Positions 1 through 9,082 of a stretch of 58,151 nt of DNA are shown one piece after another (the stretch's first letter is position 1; every line of letters begins with the position of its first letter). The position numbers and the translations under genes were made by a program. The notes beneath the pieces were generated by a model, which was given only the letters and a program-made list of their open reading frames with translations, made no database searches and was not told where the DNA came from. This DNA comes from Actinomadura sp. CNU-125 (GTDB lineage Bacteria; Actinomycetota; Actinomycetes; Streptosporangiales; Streptosporangiaceae). The stretch lies in the NCBI RefSeq assembly GCF_001942465.1, contig NZ_MKJY01000255.1, positions 1 to 58,151 on the forward strand. Reading direction: 5' to 3'.

Positions 1-310
1 GGCGCGGGCTCGGGAGCCGGAGCCGCGGCCGGCTCGGGCGCGGGGGCCGCGGCGGGGGCCGCGCCGGACGACGCGCCCTTGGGGACGACGATGGCGATCG
101 CGCCGCCGATCGCGCCGTCTCGCCGTCGCCGACCAGGATCTTCTCGAGCACGCCGGCCTCGTAAGCCTCGTACTCCATGACCGCCTTGTCGGTCTCGATG
201 TCCACGAGGACGTCGCCGACCGCGACCTCGTCCCCCGGCTGCTTCTGCCAGGAGCTGATGACGCCTTCCTCCATCGTGTCGGAGAGGCGGGGCATGAGGA
301 TCTCGGTCAT
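1..310 (-). CDS. 2-oxoacid dehydrogenase E2 (dihydrolipoamide acyltransferase), N-terminal part
   Basis: Only the lipoyl domain and the start of the Ala/Pro linker are in the window; the gene runs off the left edge. The protein opens MTEILMPRLSDTMEEG and carries the lipoylation motif DIETDKAVMEYEA, in which the lysine of DK is the residue that receives lipoate. The ATG overlaps the E1 beta stop codon as ATGA, so it is the third gene of the E1 alpha-E1 beta-E2 operon. The reading frame breaks near 111-118: the expected continuation (IGGAIAIVVPKG, then an Ala/Pro linker) is found in another frame, which one missing base would explain. Family membership is clear. Whether the complex acts on pyruvate, branched-chain 2-oxoacids or acetoin cannot be told from this part. 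Confidence 0.85.
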   Translation of the reverse strand, partial: MTEILMPRLSDTMEEGVISSWQKQPGDEVAVGDVLVDIETDKAVMEYEAYEAGVLEKILVGDGETARSAARSPSSSPRARRPARPPPRPPRPSRPRLRLPSPR

Positions 311-1323
311 GAGGCGGTCTCCAGGGCGAGCCGGCCGGTCGCGCGGAGGGTGTCGCGGGCGGCGGTGAGCAGGGACTCGGCGGACGGCAGCGCCGCCGAC
401 TCCAGGGACTTGGCGTAGGGGAGCGGCACCTCGGCCATCGCGACGCGCCGCACCGGCGCGTCCAGCCAGTCGAAGGCGCCCTCCTGGATGGTGGCGGCGA
501 TCTCGGCGCCGATGCCGTAGGTCAGCCAGTCGTCCTCGGCGACGACGGCGCAGCCGGTCTTGCGGACGGACTCGACGATCGTCGCGCGGTCCAGCGGACG
601 CAGGCTGCGCAGGTCGACGACCTCGGCGGAGATCCCCTCGGCGGCGAGCGTCTCGGCGACCTCGGCGGCGACGCGCGCCATCCGCGAGTACCCGATCAGC
701 GTGATGTCGGTGCCGGGACGGGTGACGGCGGCGCGGCCGATCTGCGTCGGCTCGATCTCGCCGACCTCGGCGGGCAGCTCGCCCTTGGTGTTGTAGAGGG
801 CGAGGTTCTCCAGGAACAGCACCGGGTCGTCGTCGCGGATCGCGGCCTTGAGCATGGCGGACGCCTCGGCGGGCGTGCTCGGCGCGACGACCTTCAGGCC
901 GGGGATGAACGAGTAGAACAGCTCGACGTTCTGCGAGTGGGTGGCGCCTAGCTGCTGCCCGCCCCCGCCCGGGGTGCGGATGACCATCGGGACGCTGGTC
1001 TGCCCGCCGAACATCCCGTAGATCTTCGCGGCGTGGTTGACGATCTGGTCGAGCGCCAGCAGCGAGAAGTTGATCGTCATGAGCTCCACGACCGGGCGCA
1101 GGCCCAGCATGGCGGCGCCGATCGCGGCGCCGACGAACCCCTCCTCGGCGATCGGGGTGTCGCGCACGCGGCGCGGCCCGAACTCTTTCAGCAACCCTTC
1201 GGTGATCTTGTACGAGCCCTCGAAGAGCCCGATCTCCTCGCCCATCAGGAAGACGTTCTCGTCCCTGATCATCTCGGCGCGGAGGGTGTCCCGGAGAGCC
1301 TGGCGGTAGGTGACGGTTGCCAT
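307..1323 (-). CDS. pdhB: 2-oxoacid (pyruvate-type) dehydrogenase E1 component, beta subunit
   Basis: This is the beta subunit of the thiamine-diphosphate-dependent E1 enzyme, which decarboxylates a 2-oxoacid and passes the acyl group to lipoyl-E2. It has 338 residues, the usual length. It starts MATVTYRQALRDTL, has the family block GEEIGLFEGSYKIT, then DTPIAEEGFVGAAIGAA, and the C-terminal transketolase domain with VVDLRSLRPLD and VVAEDD. The ATG at 1323 has GAGGAG seven bases upstream. It lies 11 bases after E1 alpha and overlaps E2 by four, so the three genes should be translated together. The pyruvate assignment rests on overall likeness; an acetoin or branched-chain enzyme is possible. 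Confidence 0.9.
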   Translation of the reverse strand: MATVTYRQALRDTLRAEMIRDENVFLMGEEIGLFEGSYKITEGLLKEFGPRRVRDTPIAEEGFVGAAIGAAMLGLRPVVELMTINFSLLALDQIVNHAAKIYGMFGGQTSVPMVIRTPGGGGQQLGATHSQNVELFYSFIPGLKVVAPSTPAEASAMLKAAIRDDDPVLFLENLALYNTKGELPAEVGEIEPTQIGRAAVTRPGTDITLIGYSRMARVAAEVAETLAAEGISAEVVDLRSLRPLDRATIVESVRKTGCAVVAEDDWLTYGIGAEIAATIQEGAFDWLDAPVRRVAMAEVPLPYAKSLESAALPSAESLLTAARDTLRATGRLALETAS

Positions 1324-1334
1324 GGACGGGCTCC

Positions 1335-2504
1335 TCAGGAACTGAATACGGGGTCCGCGGGCATGCGGCGCAGCTCGCCCGGGACCGGAGTGGCATAGGT
1401 GTAGTCGAACAGCGTGGAGACGTCCGGCGCCGGGCTCCGGTCGGCGAACGCCGCGGCGGCGTCGACCTCGGCGGTCACCTCGGCGTCGAGCGCGTCCCGC
1501 GCGTCGTGCGACAGGATCCCCTGGTCGGCGAGGTCCAGCGCCATCCGGGCCAGCGGGTCGGCGGCCTTGAGGGCCTCCCTCTCCTCCTTGGAGCGGTAGC
1601 GGGCCGGGTCGACGACCGAGTGGCCCTTCAGCCGGGGGCTCATCGTCTCCAGCAGGTACGGGCGGCTCTCCGCGCGGGCCTTCTCGACGGCGAGCACCGC
1701 GGCGTCGCGGACGGCGACGACGTCCGTCCCGTCGACGCGGGCGGACTCCATCCGGTAGGCGGCGCCGCGCTTGTGCAGCTCGGGCTCGGCCGAGGAGTTC
1801 TCCACGGTGGTGCCCATGCCCAGTCCGTTGTTGATCACAACGAAGACGGCGGGCAGATCCCACAGCCCGGCGATGTTCAGCGACTCGTGGAACGCGCCGA
1901 TCGCGGTCGTCCCGTCGCCCATCTGGCACATGACGACGTCGTCGCCGCCCTTGTAGTTGACGGCGAGGGCCGCGCCCGCGGCGAGCGGGACCTGCCCGCC
2001 GACGATGCCGTAGCCGCCGAGCAGCCGGGCCTCCTTGTCGAACATGTGCATCGACCCGCCCCAGCCCTTGGACACGCCGGTGGAGCGGCCGTACAGCTCG
2101 GCCATGACGCGGTCGGGGTGGATGCCCTTGGCGATCGCGTAGCCGTGCTCGCGGTAGTTCGTGAACAGGTAGTCGGTGGGCCGCAGCGCGGACATCAGCC
2201 CGACGACGGTGGCTTCCTCGCCGAGGTTCAGGTGGCAGTAGCCGCCGATCTTCGCCTCGGTGTAGGCGCGGGCGGCGCGCTCCTCGAACCGGCGGATGAG
2301 CAGCATCTGCCGGTAGTAACCGATGAGCGTCTCCGCGTCGGGGCCGCCGGGCGCGGCGCCGCCGGGGACGGCGTCGGCCGGGATGCCGGCGCCGGGCGCG
2401 GGCGCGCTCTCGCCGCCGGTTTCGGGCCCGGACGGCTTGGTGCCGCGCGTCCTGCGGGTGCGGGCCGGGGCGGCAGTGCCGGCCGACCTGGTCGTCTCAG
2501 CCAT
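1335..2504 (-). CDS. pdhA: 2-oxoacid (pyruvate-type) dehydrogenase E1 component, alpha subunit
   Basis: This 389-residue subunit binds thiamine diphosphate through the motif starting GDGTTAIGAFHESLN and ending VVINN. Other family blocks are FTNYREHGYAIAKG, GKGWGGSMHMFD-like (here SKGWGGSMHMFD) and YRSKEE in the phosphorylation-loop region. The first 60 or so residues are an Ala/Pro/Gly-rich tail before the core, which begins near ETLIGYYRQMLLIRRFEE. Start ATG 2504 has AGGAAGG at good spacing. It is first in the operon and diverges from a GntR regulator whose shared upstream region holds palindromes, so control by that regulator is likely (inference). Confidence 0.9.
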   Translation of the reverse strand: MAETTRSAGTAAPARTRRTRGTKPSGPETGGESAPAPGAGIPADAVPGGAAPGGPDAETLIGYYRQMLLIRRFEERAARAYTEAKIGGYCHLNLGEEATVVGLMSALRPTDYLFTNYREHGYAIAKGIHPDRVMAELYGRSTGVSKGWGGSMHMFDKEARLLGGYGIVGGQVPLAAGAALAVNYKGGDDVVMCQMGDGTTAIGAFHESLNIAGLWDLPAVFVVINNGLGMGTTVENSSAEPELHKRGAAYRMESARVDGTDVVAVRDAAVLAVEKARAESRPYLLETMSPRLKGHSVVDPARYRSKEEREALKAADPLARMALDLADQGILSHDARDALDAEVTAEVDAAAAFADRSPAPDVSTLFDYTYATPVPGELRRMPADPVFSS

Positions 2505-2558
2505 CGGCGACCTTCCTAACTCAGGGGTAACGCCGTAGGATCGCCACGACGCTCACCG

Positions 2559-2584
2559 ATCATCATTGATCTATGATCGATCAT
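2559..2584. promoter_or_regulatory. Candidate GntR operator between pdhA and its divergent regulator
   Basis: The region holds repeated GATCAT/ATGATC half-sites. A perfect 12-bp palindrome, ATGATCGATCAT, lies at 2573-2584, and a further GATCAT at 2559-2564 pairs with the ATGATC at 2573-2578. The block sits midway in the 169-bp gap between the pdhA start and the GntR start and is AT-rich against the surroundings. Autoregulation plus control of the dehydrogenase operon is inference. Confidence 0.5.
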
Positions 2585-2673
2585 ATTCTACCTCGTCAAG
2601 ACCCGCTTACTCTCCGCCGGACAGCCGACCGGTCAAGTCTTACTTACTGGGCGTAGGACTACGATGGAGTACC

Positions 2674-3306
2674 GTGAACGCGCCGATCCCCGCTCAGTTG
2701 CTCCGCACCGGTCTCGCCGATCAGATCCGCGAGTTCATCGTGGAGGGCATCAGCTCCGGGCGCTGGGAGCCCGGGGAGCGGATCGTCGAGCGGCGCATCG
2801 CCACCGAGCTGGGCGTCAGCCAGGGGCCGGTGCGCGAAGCGCTCCGCCAGCTCGAAGCGCAGCGGCTCATCGAGTCGCTGCCGAACCGGGGCGCGCGCGT
2901 CCGCGAGTTCACCGAACGGGACCTCGCCGAGATCTTCCCCGTGCGCGCCGGGCTGGAGCGGACGGCCGTCGAGCTGGCCCTCCCGCACATCGGCGACCGG
3001 CTGGACGCCCTGGAGGAGCACAACCGGCGCCTCGCGGAGGCCGCGCGGGACGGCGACCTGCACGCGCAGATGCGGCTGAGCATCGCGTTCCACCGGGAGA
3101 TCGTCGAGACGGCCGGGAACCGGCTGCTGGTGTCGGTGTGGGAGGGGCTCGGCATCGAGCTGTGGACGACGCTGTCGCTGCGGCTGCACCAGACGGAGAT
3201 CTACTCCAAGTCGGCCGAGCACGCCGAGCTGATCGAGGCGTTCCGCCGCCGCGATCCCGAGGCGCCGCGCATGCTGCACGACCACGTCATGAACTACGCT
3301 CCGTGA
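2674..3306 (+). CDS. GntR-family (FCD domain) transcriptional regulator
   Basis: A 210-residue regulator. The N-terminal winged helix (about residues 8-75) contains ERIVERRIATELGVSQGPVREALRQLEAQRLI, followed by an FCD ligand domain with FHREIVETAGN and a C-terminal HAELIEAFRRRDPEA segment, where FCD proteins keep metal-binding histidines. I chose GTG 2674 because residues just before the HTH begin there; the upstream in-frame extension to 2566 covers the palindromic operator and reads unlike the family. It is divergent from the E1-E1-E2 operon, so it probably senses a 2-oxoacid or related acid (inference). It ends slightly early for the family. Confidence 0.85.
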   Translation: MNAPIPAQLLRTGLADQIREFIVEGISSGRWEPGERIVERRIATELGVSQGPVREALRQLEAQRLIESLPNRGARVREFTERDLAEIFPVRAGLERTAVELALPHIGDRLDALEEHNRRLAEAARDGDLHAQMRLSIAFHREIVETAGNRLLVSVWEGLGIELWTTLSLRLHQTEIYSKSAEHAELIEAFRRRDPEAPRMLHDHVMNYAP

Positions 3307-3330
3307 CGTCCGGCGGCGCTCCCGGCCGCG

Positions 3331-4013
3331 TCAGTCCTTGTCGCGGTACGCCTTCATGAGCTGCGCCTCCGCGTCGTCGAGGTAGGACCGCAGTTCCCGT
3401 TCGGCCGCGTCGTAGTCGGCGGCGGCGAGAAGGTCGTACATCCGCCGGTTGCGGGCAAGGTACGGCTCGTGGAACTCGCGGGGCGACCCCATCTCGTGGA
3501 AGACCAGGCGCATCTCCGCCATCAGGTGGCGGATCATCTCGTCCACCCGGGGGCTGCCGACGAGCGCCGCGACGGCGCGGTGGAAGCGGATGTCGGCGGT
3601 GCCGACGTCCGGCCAGCGGGCGGCGGCGGCCGCGGCCTCGCCGTCCTCGACGGCCGCGCGGACGCGGTCGAGCGCGTCCCGTTCGGCGCGGGGGCGCAGC
3701 GGACGCCCTCGGACTCCAGGATCCGCCGCACCCGGTACAGGTCGGACAGCCCGTCGGCGCCGACCCGCCGGACGAACACGCCGCGGTTGAACTCGTGGAC
3801 GAGCAGCCGCTCCTGGACGAGCAGGCGGAACGCCTCGCGCATCGTGTTGCGCGAGACCTTGGCGGCACGGCACAGGTCCTCTTCGGGGAGCCGGGCCCCG
3901 GGGACGAGCGCGCCGTCGGTGATCTGGTCGCGGAGCAGGTCGGCGACCCGGGCGGCGGTGCTGGAGCGGTCCAGCTCGTGGCGGGCCGCCGCGATGTCAT
4001 CGAGCCACGTCAC
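3331..4013 (-). CDS. GntR-family (FCD domain) regulator of the NRAMP-pxpBC-ycsI operon, frame broken
   Basis: Two overlapping frames together make one FCD-type GntR protein. The HTH part reads SSTAARVADLLRDQITDGALVPGARLPEEDLCRAAKVS in pieces, then RNTMREAFRLLVQERLL; after LESEGVR near 3700 the frame shifts and continues AERDALDRVRAAVEDGE through FHRAVAALVGSPRVDEM to the stop. One missing base in the GC run near 3690-3705 would join them. The start is uncertain: GTG 4013 leaves the operator at 4063-4079 free, while the in-frame TTG 4076 would put the start codon inside that palindrome with no usable ribosome site. It faces the NRAMP operon divergently. Confidence 0.75.
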
Positions 4014-4062
4014 GAGATCAGCGTAGCGCACGGCGAGAGAAATGTCGGACCAGGGGATTGCT

Positions 4063-4079
4063 GGATTGTTGAACAATCC
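4063..4079. promoter_or_regulatory. FCD/GntR-type operator before the NRAMP-pxpBC operon
   Basis: GGATTGTTGAACAATCC is an odd-length palindrome with 8-bp arms around one central base. Its core, TTGTTGAACAA, matches the known FadR/FCD-class pattern of GT and AC spaced by three bases. It lies between the divergent GntR regulator and the NRAMP-like gene, 41 bp before the latter's ATG. Autoregulation and control of the operon are inferred from position. Confidence 0.65.
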
Positions 4080-4119
4080 TTACTCTGACGGAAAGCCGAA
4101 ACCCCCGAAGGGCCAGATC

Positions 4120-5348
4120 ATGACCGACTCCACCACCGTGGACGCCACCCCGGCGCCGCCCGACCGATCCCGGCGCGGCGCACTCGTCGGCGCCATGTTC
4201 CTGATGGCGACCAGCGCCATCGGCCCCGGTTTCATCACCCAGACCACCGTGTTCACCGCCCAGCTCGGCGCCGCGATGGCTTTCGCGATCGTCGTGTCGG
4301 TGCTGGTGGACATCGCGATCCAGCTCAACGTGTGGCGCGTCGTCGGCGTCTCCGGCAAGCGCGCCCAGGAACTCGGCAACAAGGTCGTGCCCGGCGGCGG
4401 TTACGCGCTGGCGGCACTGGACGTCTTCGGCGGCCTCGTCTTCAACATCGGCAACGTCGCCGGGACGGCGCTCGGGCTGAACGCGCTGTTCGGCCTCGAC
4501 GTCAAGATCGGCGGGGCGCTCTCCGCGCTCGTCGCCATCGCGATCTTCCTGAGCAAGCGGGCCGGCGTCGCGATGGACCGGATCGTCGTCGTGCTCGGCG
4601 GCGTCATGATCCTCATGACGCTGTACGTGGCGATCGTGTCCGATCCGCCGCTCGGGGACGCGCTGGTGCAGGCCGCCGCGCCCGAGGAGATCGACTTCCT
4701 CATCATCACCACGCTGATCGGCGGCACCGTCGGCGGCTACATCACCTACGCGGGCGCGCACCGGATGATCGAGTCCGGGATCACCGGGCCGAAGCACGTC
4801 AAGCAGATCAACCGCAGCGCGATCACCGGCATCCTGGTCACCGGCGTGATGCGGATCCTGCTGTTCCTCGCGGTGCTCGGCGTCGTCGCGGGCGGCGTGA
4901 AGTTGGCGGAGGCCAACCCGGCGCGTCGGCGTTCGAGCACGCCGCCGGGGAGGCCGGGCTTCGGGTCTTCGGGCTGATCATGTGGTCGGCCGCGATCACC
5001 TCGGTGATCGGCGCGTCCTACACCTCGGTGTCGTTCCTGGTCTCGTTCTCCTCGCTGGTGGAGAAGTACCGGAGCCAGATCGTGGTCGGGTTCATCGCGG
5101 TGTCCACGGTGATCTACCTGTTCATCGGCACCGCCCCGGCGAAGCTGCTGGTCCTGGCGGGCGCCCTCAACGGCCTGATCCTGCCGTTCGGGCTGGCCGT
5201 GCTGCTGTGGGTGGCGGCGCGGCGCCGCGACCTGCTCGGCGGGTACCGGTTCCCGAAGTGGCTGCTCGCGCTCGGCGTCGCCGCCTGGCTGCTGTCGCTG
5301 TACCTCGGCTGGAACGCGCTGTCCGGCCTCGACGAACTCTGGGCGTGA
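4120..5348 (+). CDS. NRAMP-family membrane transporter (YcsG-like), frame broken
   Basis: A polytopic membrane protein of about 410 residues with some 11 hydrophobic segments. It starts [11 protein letters not shown] after GAAGG spaced six bases from ATG 4120. In the first membrane helix the sequence is [13 protein letters not shown], and later [12 protein letters not shown]; neither the DPGN nor the MPH metal-binding motif of true Mn/Fe NRAMPs is present. Near 4918 the frame breaks after EANPA and resumes as [21 protein letters not shown], which one missing base explains. In Bacillus the homologue ycsG lies with ycsF, ycsI and kip genes, the same company as here, so transport of 5-oxoproline or a related acid is more likely than metal uptake (inference). 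Confidence 0.8.
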
Positions 5349-5355
5349 GGCACGG

Positions 5356-5962
5356 GTGCGGATCCTGCCGAGCGGCGACGCCGCCCTCCTGGTCGAACTT
5401 CCCGGCCTGCCGGAGATGCTGGGCCTGTACGCGGCGCTGGCCGCGGCCCCGCCGCCCGGCGTCGCCGACATCGTCCCGGCGGCCCGCACCCTCACCCTCC
5501 TGCTCGACCCCGCCGCGAACCCGGCGCCATCGCGGACGCCGTGCGCACCGCGCGTCCCGTCCCGGCGGCCGGGACCGCCGGCACCGTGGAGATCCCCGTG
5601 ACCTACGACGGCCCGGACCTGGCCGAGGTCGCCCGGCTGACCGGGCTGTCGCCGACGCGGTCGTCGCCGCCCACACCGCCGCGTCCTGGCGGGTCGCGTT
5701 CACCGGGTTCGCACCCGGCTTCGGCTACCTCGACGGCGGCGACCCCCGGCTGGACGTCCCGCGCCGTGCGACCCCGCGGGTGCGCGTCCCGGCGGGGTCG
5801 GTCGGCCTCGCCGGGCGCTTCAGCGGCGTGTACCCGGCCGACTCGCCGGGCGGCTGGCAGATCATCGGGTCCACCCGCGTCCCGCTGTGGGACCTCGACC
5901 GCGACCCGCCCGCCCTGCTCCGCCCGGGCCTGCACGTCCGGTTCGTCCGGGAGCGGCCGTGA
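5356..5962 (+). CDS. pxpB: 5-oxoprolinase subunit PxpB (KipI-like), two frame breaks
   Basis: PxpB works with PxpA and PxpC to open 5-oxoproline to glutamate using ATP; the Bacillus homologue was named KipI. The pieces are [17 protein letters not shown] from GTG 5356, then [26 protein letters not shown], then [30 protein letters not shown] and [17 protein letters not shown] up to the stop. They lie in three frames, with breaks near 5522 and 5650, each consistent with a one-base indel. The [11 protein letters not shown] and AGSVG blocks are diagnostic. The stop overlaps pxpC as GTGA. Confidence 0.85.
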
Positions 5963-6848
5963 AGCGGTTGCTGGACGTGCTGGCCACCGGCCCCCTCGCC
6001 ACCGTCCAGGACCTCGGACGGTACGGGCACGCGGCGCTCGGCGTCGGGACGTCCGGCGCCGCCGACCCCGCGGCGCTGCGGCTGGCGAACCGGGCCCTGG
6101 GCAACCCCGAGGCCGCCGGCAGATCGAGGTCACCTTCGGCGGCCTGCGGATACGCGGCCGCGGCGGCTCGTCTTCGCGATCGTCACCGGCGCCCCGGCAC
6201 CGCTCGTCCTCGACGGGCGCCCGGCCCCGCCGAACACCGTCCTGCACGTCCCGGACGGCGCCGAGCTGCGGCTCGGCGCACCGCCCACCGGGCTGCGCAG
6301 CTACCTCGCGGTGCGCGGCGGCGTCGCCGTCGCGCCCGTCCTCGGTCCGCTCCACCGACACGCTGTCGGGCGTCGGCCCGCCGCCGCTCGAACCCGGCGC
6401 GGTCCTGCCCGTCGGCCCGCCCCCGGACGCCCCGCCGCTGCTGGACGTCCTGCCCGTCGCGCCGCCGCCCGCCGGGACGGTCGAGCTGCGCGCCGTCCCC
6501 GGCCCCCGCGCCGACCGGCTCGTCCCCGGCGCCCTCGACGCCCTGTTCACCGGGGCGTTCGAGGTCACCAGCGAGACCGACCGCGTCGGGATGCGGCTGG
6601 CCGGACCCCGTTTGAACCACGCGGATCGGGGTGAGTTGCCCAGTGAGGGGACGGTCACCGGGGCGTTGCAGGTCCCGCCGTCCGGGCAGCCCGTGCTGTT
6701 CCTCGCAGACCGGCCCGTGACCGGCGGCTACCCGGTCATCGCCGTCGTCGTCACCGCCGACGTGGGACGCGCCGCCCAGGCCCGTCCCGGGCAGCGGCTC
6801 CGGTTCCGTCCGATCCCCGCACCGGACCTCAGGAAGGCATCGTCATGA
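5959..6848 (+). CDS. pxpC: 5-oxoprolinase subunit PxpC (KipA/biotin-dependent carboxyltransferase-like), three frame breaks
   Basis: From GTG 5959 it reads [42 protein letters not shown], the classic opening of the KipA/AHS2 family. Frame breaks near 6117, 6165 and 6340 separate [15 protein letters not shown], then [17 protein letters not shown] through [17 protein letters not shown], then [17 protein letters not shown] and [13 protein letters not shown] to the end. All pieces are in the expected order, so this is one gene of normal size (about 295 residues). It overlaps pxpB and ycsI by four bases each. Confidence 0.85.
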
Positions 6849-7642
6849 ACGAAACCGTCCCCCTCGACCCGGGGGCGCTGACCCCCGAACAGGCGCGCGC
6901 GCTGTTCCGCGCGGGGCTCCGCGTCCCGACCGCCGGCTGGTGCACGGGACGCACGCAGGCGAACCTCATCGCCGTCCCGCGCGACCAGGCGTACGACCTG
7001 CTGCTGTTCGCCCAGCGCAACCCGAAGCCCTGCCCGCTCCTCGAAGTCACCGACCCCGGCGCGGTCTCCGCCCCGATCTTCTCCGGTGACCTGCGCACCG
7101 ACCTGCCCGGATACATCGTCTACGAGCACGGCGAGCCGGTCGCCGAGGTCACCGACGTCACCGAGTACTGGCGCGGCGACCTCGTCTCGTTCCTGATCGG
7201 CTGCAGCTTCACGTTCGAGACGGCCCTGGGCGACGCCGGGGTCCCGATCCGGCACGTCGAGCAGGGCGTCAACGTCCCGATGTACCGGACGAACCGGACG
7301 TGCAGGCGCGCCGGGGAGTTCGGCGGCCCGCTCGTCGTGTCGATGCGGCCGGTGCCCGCCTCCCAGGTCGCCGACGCCGTCCGCGTCACCGCGCGCTACC
7401 CGTCCGTCCACGGCGCGCCCGTGCACATCGGCGACCCGCTCGAACTCGGCATCACCGACCTCGGCGCCCCCGACTACGGCGACGCCGTGGACGTCCGGGT
7501 GGACGAGATCCCGGTGTTCTGGGCGTGCGGCGTCACCCCGCAGGCGGCCGTGGCGGCGTCCCGTCCGAAGTTCGCCATCGGCCACGCGCCCGGCCACATG
7601 GCGATCACCGACGCGCGCGACACCGCCTACCTGGTGCCCTGA
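6845..7642 (+). CDS. YcsI/DUF1445 family putative hydro-lyase (D-glutamate cyclase-like)
   Basis: A 265-residue intact protein of the DUF1445 family, which includes Bacillus YcsI and the hydro-lyase-like part of D-glutamate cyclase (D-glutamate to 5-oxo-D-proline). Diagnostic stretches are [43 protein letters not shown] and the C-terminal [11 protein letters not shown] and [11 protein letters not shown]. The ATG overlaps the pxpC stop (ATGA). Placed next to pxpBC and a NRAMP-like transporter, it suggests a route from D-glutamate or 5-oxoproline to glutamate. The family function is only partly proven. Confidence 0.85.
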   Translation: MNETVPLDPGALTPEQARALFRAGLRVPTAGWCTGRTQANLIAVPRDQAYDLLLFAQRNPKPCPLLEVTDPGAVSAPIFSGDLRTDLPGYIVYEHGEPVAEVTDVTEYWRGDLVSFLIGCSFTFETALGDAGVPIRHVEQGVNVPMYRTNRTCRRAGEFGGPLVVSMRPVPASQVADAVRVTARYPSVHGAPVHIGDPLELGITDLGAPDYGDAVDVRVDEIPVFWACGVTPQAAVAASRPKFAIGHAPGHMAITDARDTAYLVP

Positions 7643-7677
7643 GCAGGGGACGTTCGCGCCTGTCATAGGCTTGCGGC

Positions 7678-9071
7678 ATGCCGGAGACCGTGGGCCCGGG
7701 CGACCTGCCGGGGGAGCGCTACCGGATCGAGGCGCCGCTCGGCACCGGCGGCATGGCCGCCGTGTGGCGCGCCCACGACCTCGTCCTCGACCGCGCGGTC
7801 GCCGTCAAGGTGCCCCGCGACGACTGGCCGGAGGAGTTCACCCGGCGGCTGCGGCAGGAGGCGCAGGCCGCCGCCGGGCTCTCGCACCCGAACATCACCG
7901 GCGTCTACGACTACGGCGAGCACGATTTCGGCGACCGCGAATCCGGTGAACGCGAATCCGGTGCGCGGCGCGGCGTCCCGTACGTCGTGATGGAGCTGCT
8001 CGACGGGGAGACCCTCGCCGACCGGCTGGCGCGCGGGCCGCTGCCGTGGCGGGAGGCGGCGGCGGTGTGCGCGGCGATCGGGGACGCGCTCGACGCCGCC
8101 CACGCGGCCGGGATCGTGCACCGCGACATCAAGCCCGCGAACGTGTTCCTGACGCCGGTCGGGGTGAAGGTCCTCGACTTCGGCATCGCCTTCACCGGGC
8201 CCGATCCGGCGGGCGGGCCGGTCCTCGGCACCCCCGCCTACACCGCGCCCGAGCTGCTGGACGGCGCGCCGCCGTCCCCCGCCGCGGACGTGTTCTCGCT
8301 CGGCGTCGTCCTCCGGCAGGCCCTCACCGGCGGGCCGCCCGAGGCGGCGGCCCTCCCCGCCGACGTGCCCGCCGAGGTCGCCGGGTTGTGCGCGAGCTGC
8401 ACCCGATCCGCGTCCGGGCGTCCGGCCAGCCGCCGCCGAGGCGGCCCGCGTGCTCGCCGGGGCGGCGGGCGTCCGGCTCGCGCGCGTTCTGCCGGGCGAA
8501 CCGCCGCCGCCGTCCCGCGAACGACCGCGCGGGGACGAACCGGACGCGCGTCCTCGACGACCCCCTCCCGGACGAGCCCGCGTCGCCGCGGAAGCCGCTG
8601 GTCAGCGCGGCCGCCGTCGCCGGGGGCGTGGCGCTGGTCGCGGTGGTGCTGGCGACGCTGCCGCGGGACGGACCGTCCACGGGCGCCCCGCCCGCCGGGA
8701 CGTCCGACGGCCCGGCCGCCGTCGCGGACGGCGCGCCGTGCGAGGTCGCGTACCGGGTCGACGGGACGTGGTCGGCCGGCTTCCAGGCGACGGTGCGGAT
8801 CACCAATCTCGGCGCGGGCCCGATCGACGGGTGGCGGCTCGGCTTCGACCTGCCGGACGGGCAGGCCGTCACGCAGCTGTGGAACGGGACGCCGGTGCAG
8901 GACGGCTCCGCGGTGACGGTCACGCCCGCGGGCTGGAACCGGTCGATCCCGGCGGGCGGCACGGTCGAGTTCGGTTTCCTCGGGAGCAACGAGGGCGACG
9001 ACGGCGACGAGGGCGACGAGGGCGACGGGACCCCCGAGGGGTTCACGCTGAACGGCTCGCGGTGCCGCTGA
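7678..9071 (+). CDS. Membrane Ser/Thr protein kinase with extracellular CBM2 cellulose-binding domain, two frame breaks
   Basis: Residues 1-270 are a Hanks-type kinase with the glycine loop LGTGGMAAVWRA, ATP-binding lysine 44 in AVAVKV, catalytic Asp150 in HRDIKPAN and Asp168 in DFG. A small repeat (GDRESGERESGARRG) sits near residues 85-99. After CASCT the frame shifts near 8425 (AEAARVLAGAAGVRLARVL) and again near 8545 (TRVLDDPLPDEPASP), then comes a single membrane helix (LVSAAAVAGGVALVAVVLATL) and a CBM2 domain at 8740-9068. CBM2 hallmarks are the two end cysteines and the three exposed tryptophans in TWSAGF, LWNGT and GWNRSI, plus FTLNGSRC. An acidic Gly-Asp-Glu repeat lies in one loop. 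The outside domain should bind cellulose or xylan, so the kinase may sense polysaccharide for the adjacent sugar operons (inference). Confidence 0.8.
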
Positions 9072-9082
9072 GCCCTCCCGGC

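Noticed and set aside
5356..6848. pxpB and pxpC as pseudogenes because of five frame breaks
   Set aside because: All conserved blocks are present in order and normal length, and similar small breaks occur in essential-looking genes across the window, so sequence error is the simpler reading.
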